DNA from: Spisula solida
Taxonomy: Eukaryota > Mollusca > Bivalvia > Venerida > Mactridae
DNA: 64,000 bases
Reading direction: 5' to 3'
Assembly: GCA_947247005.1 (NCBI GenBank)
Contig: OX365945.1
Location: 32,728,551-32,792,550, forward strand
Shown: one piece after another, positions 1-12,335 of the stretch
Numbering within the stretch: the stretch's first letter is position 1
Layout of the letters: each line of letters begins with the position of its first letter
The notes under the pieces: model-generated
The model's input: only the letters and a program-made list of their open reading frames with translations
Told to the model about the DNA's origin: nothing
Databases searched by the model: none
Translations under genes and position numbers: made by a program

Positions 1-597
1 TAAACCCTGTTTACTCGAATAATATGGCATTTTAGGGCACATAAGTTGTATATACTTATTGTTCATTCATCGCGTGAACGATATATGTAAGTGATCGCTT
101 TCAAAAGCAACGCAAAACACATATAAAATAACAAATACTTACCCCACTCTAGTGGCGTAAAACGCGTGTGTCTCTGCCTTCAACATACATAACTGCCTTA
201 CACACAGCGGGTTGTACGGTGTGTATTTATAGGAACATGCATTTTTAACTTTTGAAAAATCACATCTCGACCACGCCCCAATTACGCATATTGATTCACT
301 CATACCGTACACTATACATTCTGTTCAGTCGTGACTGCACTTGTTAAGGTTTCAAACATTCTTCGATGGAGGTTACGAGTATATGTTTAAAGTAATACAA
401 TTAAGGCATATTAATTCCCGTGTCTGAATTGTCGGAATGGAAATGGTACAGCGCTTGTTACATCGTATAAAATCGAGTGCAAGTTCGAATCCAAACGTAA
501 TATAAATTTTAATGTTTTCAATTTCACCAGAGAACTAGTTCTCTGATTTTATCTATTAAACATTTTTTTAATGCACGCAACTTGCGAAGAACGAGTA
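1..597. other. no gene recognised (left edge)
   Basis: AT-rich sequence with no convincing coding potential. A short stretch near 230-275 resembles the outer arm of the foldback at 14.65-15.24 kb, so part of this is probably repeat-derived. Confidence 0.5.
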
Positions 598-1103
598 CAC
601 ACTGTATCGGCAAAACGCAATGGGTCCGGTTTAACGACGCGGGTTCGGCTAACGTAGCCAAAATGATCCGACTAAAAAATGGTGGATATCAACAATAATA
701 CGCCGGTGAGTGTAACATTTTTGCGTATTTTGTATGGTTATTCTTGAATTCTGAAGACAGGAATACTCTTACGGAATGCCCACGTTTGTCCTGCATGCTC
801 GTAGCTACTTGGTTTTGTCTTGCATCAATGCATATGCACGTAGTGTACGTTGAAAGTTATGATTCAATCGTAAACAATGCAAAACAGACATGAAATGCGG
901 ACATTTTAGACCAATTAGACAAAGTAAGAGCTTACCGAGTCTAAACTATGTACTTGCATGTATTGTAGGATTACATTTCTTTCCTAGATAATCATCTTTT
1001 ATTAATAATGTATTTATATAGGCCAAAAACTAACCATTTCAAAGTTGAACGAATCATGGTCCGGTTTTCGATACAACGCAAATGATCCGGTTCGCTTTTA
1101 CAA
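598..1103 (+). repeat. left arm of a ~500-bp inverted-repeat pair
   Basis: Reads on the plus strand nearly the same as 4163-4674 reads on the minus strand, starting at CACACTGTATCGGCAAAACG and ending near a copy of GATACAACG..ATG.TCCGG. The arms are diverged, with small indels and substitutions. They lie about 3.06 kb apart. The arrangement could be the long terminal inverted repeats of a roughly 4.1-kb DNA element or two independent insertions in opposite orientation. No transposase was recognised between them. Confidence 0.8.
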
Positions 1104-1225
1104 TTATATTTGCATCGGCATTATGTACAGATATGGACATTAATATTTTAGCAATTTTTGAAATACACGTATATCACTTCATTTCTCACGTAGTAAGATT
1201 ATTTTGAATTAAACGTCTTCTCAAA

Positions 1226-1655
1226 GGACTTAGCTCAGTGGTAACCAACTGGACTGTCTATCCAGAGGTCGTGGGTTCAATCCCCGGCATTAAAACTTGA
1301 CATTTCTGAACTTCTATTCGTAGTAATTTCCCGCTATATCGGACCATATTGACTGCACATTATCTGGTGAAATTTGCCAGTAAGCTGTGTATCGGTGCTA
1401 TACAGATTGTCTGTTCGAAATAAGAGCTAGGTGCATGTCTGCAGCACCGGACATGCCTGTATCTGATGTCTCTCTCTCTCCCTTCGGGTGCTTTCTCTAA
1501 GTCTGTCCCTCTGGTCCGATCATGCTGTATCTTTACCGGTAGGCCCCGGGATGCACCTGCGCCCTAGTGACTGCAACACTCTATGTGAAGCGCCTTTGTT
1601 CGTGTGTTCGCATGAAAAGGGCGCTATATAAATCTACTATATTCATTTTTTTATT
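1226..1655 (+). repeat. tRNA-derived SINE
   Basis: The head (1226-1288) has a pol III A box (TAGCTCAGTGGTA), a 5-bp anticodon stem around loop CTGTCTA (anticodon GTC, Asp-like) and a B box (GGTTCAATCC at 1274-1283). The acceptor stem does not pair, so this is not a functional tRNA gene. A body of about 370 bp follows, ending in GGGCGCTATATAAAT, a tail style common in animal SINEs. The family was not identified. Confidence 0.75.
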
Positions 1656-1665
1656 TAAAGGACAC

Positions 1666-3690
1666 CTCTGATAAGTGTTTTTTTATAAAAACGTATTTCA
1701 AAACCCCATGGATAATAACAAATACATACACTGAAATTAACAGTTTTACGAGATATTGAGCGAAATTAAATGCTCTACCTGTTTTTGTTTATATTTTGTG
1801 GGGATCGCAGTTTCGGCTAGTGTAATAAAAGAATGACTAAACCACACGGAAAGACTGGAATAGTGAACAGGAATTTGAATGAAGCCCCGTGCGGAAAAAC
1901 ATATTTCAAATGTGATGAATTGACCCGCTAGTTAAAACGAGCAGGATATCAACTTAGAAATCACGTGCAAAGTGCATGTACAAAATGTACTGTATGGATA
2001 CTACTAGTTAACACAAAGTTGGAATATGCATATTATTTATTTTGCATTTCTTGCTTCAGTTGTTAAATACTATACATCAGAATCACAGTAAAATAAACAC
2101 TTCTCCATTGAAGATAAAATATAATAACATACTAGTATGTTAACAAACGGTACATATTTGTAATTCCTGCTAAAATATCGTTTCGACACAAGAACGTTTG
2201 TCTAATACAAAGGGTCCCTATATAGAAAGAAGGTTGCGCAGCTGCCATGTTTAGGACCCATGGCGGTAATCGCTAAGCGGCATCCATATAGCCGAGACAA
2301 CCATATATAACGTAGGTTACGGTAATTTCCGTAACACCGCCTACAACTGTCAGATGGGCATGGCTTATATGACATGCGTTGGGACTCCTATGTATAAAAC
2401 CACTGCACATATTTCATAATTATATATTGACATACTATAATACCATTATACGTGCGAACCAAGTACAATGGTGATATAACAAAACTATTCGACGTAAATG
2501 AGATTGCATGAGCCTTTCAAACCTTCATTCAATACGTTCCCGAAATTCCTATATTTCAGCAACTTTAACGAATAAAATATCCGATGCATTCATAGTATTC
2601 TTCAAGAGTTATGAATGAATATAATTTGCTAACCGTCGCCACAATAAGTCGAAGTGCAATGCAATGTTTTTCCCCATGTATGTTTAGTAGTGAAAATCTA
2701 CTAGATAGGGAAACAACCACATCCAGGAATTAGACAGGACTATCTGCACATGGGAGGGAAATTGACAGCCAATTTAAAAAATTCAATCAATCCGAGTAGT
2801 GACAAGTGGATAGAGCGCTATACTCATCAAATAATAAAAATAAGGAACATAGAACAAAACAAGACCAAGTTTAGTGTGATGGGGTTTTAATAGGTGTATA
2901 TGTTACATAATTAGAATATTAATTGACTGTTGACCATGTATTTATATGTAATTATTTTTCCTGTACATTTTGTATCTTTGTTTACTCATCGGCATAATGC
3001 CTAATGTATTTCAAATAAACTGTAAACTGTTAAAGTTCGATTTGTGCATTATTCTTTTCAATAATCTGAATATATAATATGTTCTGGGTGTGATTGTTTT
3101 TTCGACACGTTTATCCAGGAAAAATGTGGTCATACCATGTAGTATGTGGCATAATTTTGGGGGTTCAGAATTTAACGCAAGTAACGTAACTATTTTATTC
3201 TTAGACCGATTTATCGATATTTACTCGAAACTCAAGCCACATTTGAGTACTGTCCATGCGACGTAATATTTTTCTACGAAAGGACTTCTGTCGAAATCGA
3301 CTTGATAGCAGTTGTGTTGGTTTTCGGAATATTAATTGGCATGGATAGCACCTATTCTGAGGTTGAGCATCAAGAGTGTCTTCAAATTCGATCAAAGAAT
3401 AAAGTACCTACGATTGTTTTTTTAGATTTTTACTTAGGCAACAAGTACGTCACATACCACGTGGAATGTCTACTTTGATGATGACGAACTTGTTACCCAC
3501 AATAGCAGTGTAGCAATACAATGTAACTTTGACATCACCAACTGCTACCAATCCAAGACGGACTTTGTTTCGCTTCGGAAGCAAAAATAGCGGTATTTTA
3601 TTTATATACCAGTTTCTATGAAACATTCGCAAGTCTGAGGGAAAAGGAACATTTCCTTGAATAGTAGCATCCCTATCAGCAGCTGGGCCG
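1666..3690. other. no gene recognised; unclassified interior between inverted arms
   Basis: AT-rich. A stretch ending near 3030 (TTTCAAATAAACTGTAAACTG) looks like a polyadenylated or LINE-type 3' tail. Nothing else is identifiable. Confidence 0.4.
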
Positions 3691-3830
3691 TTTTCTCTAG
3701 CACCCTGTGAAACATTGGAAAGGAAGACGACTTTGCGGTAAAACTTTTGCCACAATGGGTACATTAGTGTCTTTTAAAATGTTGTCCACGACTTAGTCTT
3801 TGCCTAGACATGGTCGAAATAAATATGAAT
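3690..3830 (-). pseudogene. possible degraded C2H2 zinc-finger remnant
   Basis: On the minus strand the stretch around 3745-3770 reads CTHCGKSF in one frame, the start of a C2H2 finger. Just upstream it reads RGQHFKRH and then a stop codon, like the end of a preceding finger. Stops and frame changes mean this could only be a relic, and chance resemblance is possible. Confidence 0.22.
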
Positions 3831-4009
3831 GTCTTTGCACATATGTCACATTGGAACCTTGTTTTGTTTCCTGAAAATAAATAAAAAGAAGAATCAGTTG
3901 ATTTGTTGTACATACACGTTCATATCGATGATATTTTGACACATCTAGACAAATATTCAAGCCAACTTTAAAGATTCATCTATGACAATCTATTCTTCAT
4001 CTATAAATG

Positions 4010-4060
4010 TGCAACCTGGCCGGGGCTCGAACCCATAATTCAGCAGTAAGTGCAATATGA
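4010..4060 (-). repeat. possible tRNA-like B box
   Basis: The minus strand reads GGGTTCGAGCCCCGGCC, a strong pol III B-box-like sequence. The matching A box is weak, so a degraded SINE head is only a suggestion. Confidence 0.3.
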
Positions 4061-4162
4061 GAGGGCATGTATATTATTCAGTTATACACAAGCAACAGAA
4101 AGTAGAAAATGATGTTAAAATTAGTCAGAGTAATACAAGAAAATGACATTGCAATAGTTGAT

Positions 4163-4674
4163 ATGGCGAGCAAAACACGAGCCGGACCATTTTCGTTGTA
4201 TCGACAACCGGACCATGATTCGTTCAACTTTGAAAACGTTAGATTTTGGCCTAAATAAATACATTATTAATAAAAGATGAGTATCTAGAAAAGAAATGTA
4301 ACCCTCCAATACATGCAAGTACACAGTTTAGACTCGGTAAGCTCTTACTTTGTCTAATTGGTCTAAAATGTCCGCATTTCATGTCTGTTTTGCATTGTTT
4401 ACGATTGAATCATAACTTTCAACGTGCATTACGTGCATATGCATTGATACAAGACAAAACCAAGTAGCTACGAGCATGCAGGACAAACTTGGGCATTCCG
4501 TAAGAGTATTCCTGTCTTCAGAATTCAAGAATAACCATACAAAATATGTAAAAATGCTACACCCACCTGCTGATTTTTGTTGATATCCACCATTTTTTAG
4601 CCGGATCATTTTCGTTACGTAAGCCGAACCCGCGTCGTTAAACCGGACCCATTGCGTTTTGCCGATACAGTGTG
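4163..4674 (-). repeat. right arm of the ~500-bp inverted-repeat pair
   Basis: Reverse complement of 598-1103 with moderate divergence. It ends at the mirror of the left boundary (CCGATACAGTGTG). A short theme near AACG.AATG.TCCGG recurs about three times inside each arm. Confidence 0.8.
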
Positions 4675-4769
4675 GAGTAATAATATACATGTATTTGTAT
4701 CTATCCGTATTTCTGTAGCACTGCAATACTGTTTATCTTATTCTCTCACGTTGAATACACATATGCTAA

Positions 4770-4983
4770 GGGGTCTCAGACTCGATCCCAGATTGGATCA
4801 ATAACTTGATCACTAGGCCAAATCATAGATAAACCTTCTTAACTAAAGGTCATCATCTTGACTTAAGCTTTATGAAACTGCGTCATAATGATCACCGCTA
4901 TAAAATTTAGGTCACGTTCAATACTGGGTCACTCGGGGTCAAAATGTAGGTCACTAGGTCAAATACTTTGTAACCCTGGTGAG
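4770..4983 (+). repeat. single unit related to the 145-bp AGGTCA repeat
   Basis: Contains several AGGTCA-type steps (TTTAGGTCACG, GTAGGTCACTAGGTCAAA) in the same order and spacing style as the tandem array at 50,740-51,390. Confidence 0.5.
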
Positions 4984-5300
4984 GGGCGTAGCTAGAGGTA
5001 TTTGAATGTGTACGCAAGGTTAGGGGGATCTGGGAGCATGCTCCCCCTGAAAAATTGTGTTCGCTAGAACGTCTCTGGTGCGTTACATCATCTTTAGCAT
5101 TATTTTTACTGATAAAACCAGGTTTTTTGGTGTATAGAGCTTTTTAAAATTCTAAGAGATTCTGAAAATACTAAAGGATACCCCCCTTAGGGCTTAGGCA
5201 TCAGTTTTTATTTCATTTCTCGATCATTTAATTTTTCACTTTTTGAGAAGTATGTGTACGCAGCTGCGTATTCTGCGTACAGGTAGCTACGCGCCTGCTG
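4984..5300. mobile_element. short TIR element (GGGGCGTAGCTA ends)
   Basis: Begins GAGGGGCGTAGCTAG and ends with the inverse GTAGCTACGCGCCTGC about 300 bp later, with no coding capacity. It looks like a non-autonomous DNA transposon. Superfamily unassigned. Confidence 0.5.
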
Positions 5301-5344
5301 GTCATTCTTATTCTTTTATATGCCGTCATATGTCCTTGCCGCTA

Positions 5345-5560
5345 TGTATCAAGGGTTCAACTAAGAAACAATGCCCAATCCTGAAGACGAGTCGCAAGTC
5401 TGAAATAGTGCTCCGGGTGCCATTAGCACACATCCTACACATGAACTAGGTTTCAAACATTGTTCTATTATTAAAATGCAGATTGTGGACTTCAAATGAC
5501 CATAACTTTGTCAATTCTTTGAATTTTTTCATCAAATAACTTTTATTTTGTGCATCAAAT
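5345..5560 (+). repeat. dispersed repeat, TGCCCAATCCTGAA family
   Basis: Shares order and wording with 12,336-12,660 and, in part, 39,905-39,980 (TGCCCAAT.CTGAA...GCAAGT.TG). This copy retains the uninterrupted ACTTTGTCAATTCTTTG site that carries an insertion in the 12.4-kb copy. Confidence 0.65.
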
Positions 5561-5574
5561 ATCAGTCGTCCTCA

Positions 5575-5780
5575 TGCAGCAAGTCCGGATTTATTGAACA
5601 TTTCCATGAATGTTCCGTGATTTCGAGGATATTCCGTGAATATATCCGTGAAAGTTCCGTGATACAGCATGATTTTCCGAGAAAGTTCCGTGTTTTGATA
5701 TAAATTTCCGTGAAAGTTCCGTGGTTTGTTATTAATTTTAATAGATAGAGTTCCGGATTTCTGGTAATAGTAGGACCCTT
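5575..5780 (+). repeat. irregular minisatellite of TTCCGTGAAAG
   Basis: About ten copies of TTCCGTGA or TTCCGTG at irregular 10-30-bp spacing. Overlapping open frames on the minus strand come from the repeat and are not read as genes. Confidence 0.7.
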
Positions 5781-5789
5781 GATGTACAT

Positions 5790-7140
5790 ACATGTTTATT
5801 TATTATTATCGTATTTACCGAATCTTATCTAGGGTCCGTCATTTAGGGTCCTTCATCCAATATCGAATTTGACCTTGATTTTATAGATATACGTACATCG
5901 GCAATTAACAAGCCAAAAGTTGATTATGGGACGTTATAAGAACTATCATGCTTCTTTATACTTATATAATAATCCAATCATCACATTTACGAGTTCCTTT
6001 GAAATATGGAAATACACTCAACAAAACTGCACCCCTCGGTTTTCAGTCAATTTCATCTAACAAAAACATTTAATATCTTTTTATTCGTGCCCTTGGTTGA
6101 GTGTGTTTAATAAATTGTATGTCAGTAATACACTCAGTTCCTAAAGGCATACAACTTGATACTTGAATATTTTAAATAACTATTTTGTACGAAACAAAAA
6201 CACTTAAACCTCTTATCAATGATCGAGTGCTAAGTCAAGACTACGTTAAAACATTAATCAGTTAATAGCCTATTTATTATTGAAATACAGTAACTGTAAA
6301 TAAGCATGATTTTTTAAGAAAAATGGCGCCTCAAAGCCTCGATGCCTTTTTTGTCCCTGGATACGACCCTGATAAATATATGGTTAAAAAACACGTTTAT
6401 CATTGATCGTTTTATACACCCAATGTTTCAATATGTAAACTTACAACGCTAGCATAGGCACATGCCATGGTTTCAAATGATCTGAGTGTACCTTTCAGTT
6501 TCAAATTATCTGAGTTGAAACTATAAACAGGGTACACTCACAGGTAACGATATGTTGCCCCCCCCCCCCCTGTCCTGACATTTGAGGTCTGCCCCCCCCC
6601 CCCAAACACCCCCCACCGTCTCCTATGTCCATGGTTTAAACATGTTGATAGTGCACATGGAGCCATGTGTCAGGCCCGTAACCATGCAGACACACCGAGA
6701 AATTACCAAAAATAAGTATGTTTTGTGGACAGTATTCCTCTCAAATCAAAGTCGACAAAGTCAAAGATCTAAAATACTTAGACCCTAGAAAAAATGTCTC
6801 GTGGTTTTGTGCTGGGATACGGCCCTGCATGTGCTCACTATAAAACAAATAAAATACAACAACAAAACACAAAGATCTAATGTAGATCTATATAAAATAG
6901 ATAACACAGAAATAAACAATATGTCTTACCTGCTTATTTTGCATGTCTCAGCGGCTCAGATTTTCTGCAGTCTTTGCGTCATTCGTTTCCCGAAAATGAA
7001 AGTAGAGCATTTGGTGCCCGTTCCACGTAGATGTATTGTGGATTAACGCGCATATTCAACGAAACCAGGCCCAGTAAGTTATTTATAGATTATGGGTTTT
7101 CCCATTAATGTAGTTCACTGTAATTTCCCACGGTAAGACC
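5790..7140. other. no gene recognised; two poly-C tracts
   Basis: Mostly unique-looking AT-rich DNA. Runs of 13-14 C at about 6557 and 6590 flank TGTCCTGACATTTG, a phrase that returns inverted in the minisatellite at 7,680-7,800. Confidence 0.45.
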
Positions 7141-7144
7141 AAAC

Positions 7145-7500
7145 ACGTTGCAGCTGCGCCAATTCACAGACACTTGGGGTCTGGACCACGCCCCCTCCCG
7201 CTACGCGCCTGGACATATTTTTTATATTTATTATATATCCAGACCCATTCAGTACTCACACAAACATTTGTTGAATGTATTTGACATTGATACAAAAATC
7301 TACGTACGTCCTCTACTGCTGTGTTATTTAGCTAGAGAGGCATTTATGAATATTTTTTATTTGCCCCGGTTACGTTTAATAATGTTTGTGTGATTAATGT
7401 ATGGGTCTGGGTATACAATGTTGATGTTAAAAATATACCCAGGTGCGTAGCTGGGTGCGGGGTCCATACCCCAAGTGTCTGTGCGCCAATTAAGCTTTCT
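7145..7500. repeat. foldback element
   Basis: The left arm (CACAGACACTTGGGGTCTGG, near 7165) pairs with CCCCAAGTGTCTGTG near 7470. The interior also pairs (CAGACCCATTC..CACACAAACATT against AATGTTTGTGTG..TATGGGTCTG). The arms end in a GCGTAG-type phrase like the TIR element at 4,984. Confidence 0.6.
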
Positions 7501-7684
7501 TGTGAATCTTGTAACCGAATACCATGCAATGATGTGCATTCAGTGCAGTCTACCACACTCACTTGCTGTGCATTACTGTTCAGTGTCACCCAAAAATCCC
7601 TATTAGTCTACAGTATGTTACTTTATATTATTCTGACAAATACGTACTTCCTGTGTATGAAGTAAAACATGACGTAGGAGACGA

Positions 7685-7805
7685 CATACCAGGACAGGGG
7701 GCAGAACCCAAATGTCAGGACTGGGTGGCAGAACCCCAATGTCAGAACAGGGGGACAGAACCCCAAAGTCAGGACAATGACAAAACAGGGGGCAGTACAA
7801 ACAAG
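7685..7805 (+). repeat. short minisatellite (GGCAGAACCCCAATGTCAGG)
   Basis: Three to four imperfect copies of about 30 bp. Overlapping open frames on both strands are by-products. Confidence 0.65.
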
Positions 7806-8059
7806 GGCAAATAACTCCATAAATTAGGTCACAGGATTACCAGTCTTGTCAGTATGGACTCTCCTTATGACGGTGAATAACTATGTTGCGTTTCAAGTGG
7901 ATTTGAGACAATGACTCTGACAATAAACTTAACCAACACACAGGCCTGTCACAATAGCTCAACTTTTTTTCTTCGAAAAGTCGAGCTAAAAAGTGTTTTC
8001 CAAAAAATATTGTACTTTAATATATATATTTTATGATAGACTTTGCAAAAGCTATCGAC

Positions 8060-8362
8060 AAATTGCCACATACCTGTCTATTCTGAAGATGCAGCACTAT
8101 GGTGTCAATAACAAGACTCGTCTGGATCAAGCCTTTACCAATTGGTGTTTGCAGTACTGGAAAAGAGCGAAGTCAGACAGCGCGAATGGAGTCTGGAGTG
8201 CCACAGGGATCTACTTTAGACCACATTCTATTCTAAACCATCTCCCTCAGTCCATCAAGCCATCCACTGCTGAACTATTTGCTAACGACAGTCATCTATA
8301 CTAGGACATCCATGGGAAGACAGCAAGCTCCATTAGGAAGACCTTACAACCCAGGGTACTGT
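8060..8362 (+). pseudogene. broken non-LTR (LINE-type) reverse transcriptase fragment
   Basis: Three successive pieces of a reverse transcriptase palm appear in different frames: a YGVNNKT segment near 8091-8115, SGVPQGSTL at 8192-8218, then LPQSIKPSTAELFAND near 8240-8290. The order matches the non-LTR pattern in which xGVPQGS is followed by INDLP and FADD. The catalytic ADD is AND here, the frame shifts at least twice, and a stop follows ILF. No endonuclease domain or 3' tail could be joined to it. This is a dead 5'- and 3'-truncated copy; the clade is undetermined. Confidence 0.75.
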
Positions 8363-8689
8363 TTTATCAAAGCGTTCATTAAATGAATCACTATCAATTT
8401 ATTAGTATTGCAGATCCATTTATCACATTGTAAAATAATGAAAACTAATTTAACTTGGAACATAAATTTATGAGTGTCATAAGTGCTATGATTAAACAAT
8501 ACCCTTGAGCCCTTGAAATGAAAATGGCCAACACTCAGAATTACACCAAAGAGAACCAAGCTGCCAGAAACCAGCAACCAACTACATGTACATGGGTACA
8601 CTCTATAGAGAAAGTAGCAAGATCAGCAAGGTGCCTATGATGGCACTAACAGACACATGGTGCTGGGACACCCATGTTTGCTACATAAA

Positions 8690-8790
8690 TAATGAGGGCA
8701 ACCAGATGGTAGGATTTGAACCTGCGCCAGAGTAGTCACATCAAGGCAGTCGCTACAAAGCAATAGCTAGGCCCACTATGGAGTAGGCTC
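8690..8790 (-). repeat. tRNA-like SINE head, degenerate
   Basis: The minus strand shows TAGCTATTGCTTTGTAGCG (A-box-like) followed about 30 bp later by CAGGTTCAAATCCTACC (B box). Confidence 0.4.
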
Positions 8791-8799
8791 CAGCAGAAG

Positions 8800-9590
8800 A
8801 GGACCCCAATCTAACAATGATTTAACTGACCCACTTAGTCTTAAGATTCGCCAAATATTTCCGACTTTTTTCATTTTCAATGATTTTGTATGCGCATCGT
8901 ATCGAGTCTTCAAATGAGTTCAAAATTGCATTTTGTCCAGTGTATTTGATGTGGAACCGTTGTCTATGCATACTCTTTATGTTTATTTATCTTTGATGAT
9001 CCTATGCCAGTGGATTTATGTGTGTTTATTGTTTTTTTTCAGGGCCTTTCCCAAACGATTGATCCGTGGATGACCCGTATGAATTCAAGAAAAAATACTG
9101 GCGTAGCCCTACATGGCGAAGAAATATTGCTGATGTTGGTTGTAAATCTAAACTTTGAATAAATATTAGCTATCAAATGTATATTTTTGTACTTTTCAAT
9201 AATATGTAGGTCAATTTTAGACGGAATGAGAAATGGGAAAATAGTCCGTGATTTGTGGGCGGAGCCAAAAGTGTTCTCAGGCTACTAGCAGCCTATTGAC
9301 CTGAGAACACATACTGTTCTCAGGTCATGTGTTATCAGGCAGTTACCATGGCAGTTGCATGATAAAATAAGAAATACTGTGCGAAAAATAATCTTTACTT
9401 ACGGATAAACAAGCTTTTTTAATGTCAGTTTGGTCAAAATGACCAGTTCTGATTTTCAAAAGAAGCGCCTGTGATACAGCTGTTAAATATGTATGCGTCT
9501 AATCAGGTCGAAAGTAGCACTTTTGACCTCATCCTAAGCCAGCAAAATACAAAGATGTGTAGCAATGTTTGTCATTAACGGCTATTCCAC
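8800..9590. other. no gene recognised
   Basis: AT-rich sequence. GTGTTCTCAGGCTAC..TGACCTGAGAACAC near 9270-9312 forms a small imperfect inverted repeat. Nothing else is supported. Confidence 0.4.
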
Positions 9591-9604
9591 AAAGACCCCT
9601 GGGT

Positions 9605-9975
9605 ACGTCACGAAGATGCTAGAGGACCTCCAGTGGGCACTTCTGGAAGCTGTCAGAGACAAACCAGGTCACAAAGATGCTAGAGGACCTCCAGTGGGCA
9701 GGAAAACTGTCAGAGACAAACCAGGTCACAAAGATGCTAGAGGACCTCCAGTGGGCAGGAAAACTGTCAGAGACAAACCAGGTCACAAAGATGCTAGAGG
9801 ACCTCCAGTGGGCACTTCTGGAAGCTGTCAGAGACAAACCAGGTCACAAAGATGCTAGAGGACCTCCAGGGGGCACTTCTGGAAGCTGTCAGACACAAAC
9901 CAGATCACAAAGATGCTAGAGGACCTCCAGGGGGCACGTCTGGAAGCTGTCAAAGACAAATCAGGTGACAGAACT
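9605..9975 (+). repeat. 57/61-bp minisatellite, 6 units
   Basis: Units begin GATGCTAGAGGACCTCCAG at 9615, 9676, 9733, 9790, 9851 and 9912. Two unit types alternate in length: 57 bp (GGCAGGAAAACTGTC) and 61 bp (GGCACTTCTGGAAGCTGTC). Frames stay open through parts of it, but unequal unit lengths break any repeated peptide. Confidence 0.9.
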
Positions 9976-10379
9976 GATGCTTTTCCAGATCCATCTCAAA
10001 ATAATCGGACAACACTTGGCCTAGTTTAATAGTATATGACTATTGTGACTAAGTTTCCCAAATTTGTGATCTCTAGTCTATACATAAGCAATTGTATATA
10101 AAGGATATAATGTGATCACAAAAGTTCACCTACAGACTTGACACTTTGTGTCATTTGGCTTAACATAGGCAGTTTCTCTGATTTCCATAAACATTTGGTG
10201 TCAATAAAGAGGAACAATTTGGTGGTATCAAAATTAAAAGTCCACACACTGAGTAGATACAGATCACATTGTATTTATTAATAAGAACATTTTGTAAAAT
10301 ACAAAATTCACATATCAATAAATCACATCAATGACTTAAAGCACACACAAAATAATAATGTTATAGTACAGAGAATTTG

Positions 10380-10690
10380 ACCTGACTCTCAACCTCCTAT
10401 TATTTGCATAGCTGATATAATGTCTATATTTATAATCCCGGTCGTATGCCTTCATAAGTGGGAAGAGTCACGAAGACTCTCGAGATGTAATACGAACATA
10501 AATCTAAAGGCCCAATATTGCACAGTTTGATCGCGGAAATTTATATATTCAATGCAAGAACCTTGCAACATATTTATGCATAAAGGTCAGGATCAGGTCA
10601 AGTTCTCCATACTATATCAACATATCTAGCTATAATGTATTCATCTCCAGTATCAAATATATAAAATTCATTAATTCTGTGTTATACATC
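10380..10690 (+). repeat. dispersed repeat shared with 16.33-16.57 kb
   Basis: Same order as the second copy: ACTCTC.ACC, a CCGGT.GTATG..TTCATAAG block, GTCACGAAGAC.CTC, CCAATATTGCA, ATTCAA.GCAAGAAC, GGTCAGGATCAGGT. A third relic of its end lies near 46,610-46,650. Confidence 0.75.
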
Positions 10691-11264
10691 ACCAAGTTGA
10701 AAGTTAGCACATGAAAAACTGCCTGATAACACATGAAAAACAAAATATTGAGACAGTGTGACTAATAATTGTAGATCGACATTTCCAGGTGTTTACCATG
10801 CAAGGGATCTCATATTACAGAGGGGCTACTACATTGCTGACAGAGGTATTATCCTTACACTACAGAGGGGCTGAGCCAAGTTTTTTTTTCGATAACAAGA
10901 TGCTAGAATCAAAATAATGTTACAAGGAAGAAAGATTTTATCTATAATGTTTGCACATTGCTAAGGTTTTTTAGCAAGGTTTCATAGCACAAATAATCAA
11001 AGAATAAATACTAGAAAAATAATAGTGAGTGATATGTTAAGTTTTTGCTCATAGCTGCAAGCATGCATGAGTTTAAAGCAGCTCAGTACAGTAAAACTTT
11101 GCCTTAATGTGACCACCTCAAAAATAGACCATAATTTTTGCTCCTTTTTCACTTTTCTTACTGAACCTTATTATTAAGACCAATTCAATAATGATGCCAG
11201 TTTTCAGGGGTCCCTATAGTGGTCTTATTATTGAGGTTTTATAGTACATGTATATAACAAGAGA

Positions 11265-11943
11265 TGTTTGTAAAACATGTAAGCCCCTATTGCAGCCAAA
11301 GTCATTTATGTTAAAGGTCACAGCGACCTTTGACCTACAGACATCAAAATCAATAGGAGTTATCTACTGTTGCAAACCAACCTCCATGTAAAGTTTGAAG
11401 ACCCTGGCCCTACTAATGATGAGTTTTTGATTCGAAACCATTTGGTCTTTTCATTGATGTATAAGCTCACAGTGGCCTAGACCTTTGACCTACTGACATC
11501 AAAATCAATAGGGGTCATCTACTGTTGCTGGCATACCTCCATGTAAAGATTGAAGATCCTGGAGGGCAAAGCGTTCTTGAATTATTGAATGGAAACCATT
11601 TGGTCTACACACCAACCAACATATGCAAAGTAATATACCCCTCATCAAAGATTGGGGGGGGGCATATTTAAATTGCTTAAGCCCCTGTGGATGACTTGTC
11701 TATAGTAACTAGCTTTAAGCCAATCAGGCAGCAATAATTCTTCTGAAATGTATGATAGTGTTACATGGCGTTGACAGTGATAGGTGTTTATGATTGTTAA
11801 CAAGTATGCCATGTTTGAAAGCAATGCCTGAATGGACTTTGAAAATATTTGAGTTTCAAAAACTTGAAGGTTTGGTTTGAGGGGGGGACGACGGATGGAC
11901 AGACAAGAAAATATTTATGCCTCCCAACGGGGCATAAAAACAC
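11265..11943 (+). repeat. dispersed repeat ending GGGGCATAAAAA, AGGTCA-rich
   Basis: Contains two tandem half-units (the CATCAAAATCAATAGG phrase twice), then GGACGACGGATGGACAGAC and CCCAACGGGGCATAAAAA. The end matches the family at 18.1, 25.3 and 38.3 kb. Confidence 0.7.
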
Positions 11944-12335
11944 TTATTGATTGCTTGAGTAACAACATATGACCTACGCTGAAGCATTCAAATGACATAG
12001 ATTCATTATCAAAGAATATATTTGATCATACATGTACATGGATAAGAAATTTTAATCATTTTATTGAAGATCACTTGAACACAATCAAACATTTAGCAAG
12101 GCAGATGAAACCTTGTATAATTCCGATCCTATCAAAATGTGTTTGGTTGTTAAAAACTGACTTGTAAAATGAATTGTTAAAAATATATATATTGTAAATG
12201 AATGTTATAGTTTCCAGAAACTGTTATAATTAAAACGTTTAGTCTTTCTAATGCTATATTATCCTGAATTTCATTCTTTTGTCACTATACTTCTATAATA
12301 CTATACTAAGGCTGGTTTTCCTGGAGACAGGGGTC

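Noticed and set aside
1226..1288. tRNA-Asp gene
   Set aside because: A and B boxes and the GTC anticodon stem are present, but the acceptor stem does not pair and a SINE body follows.
9565..9919. Repeat protein (GHKDARGPPVGRKTVRD)
   Set aside because: The 57/61-bp unit mix breaks the frame and no exon context exists. It is a minisatellite.
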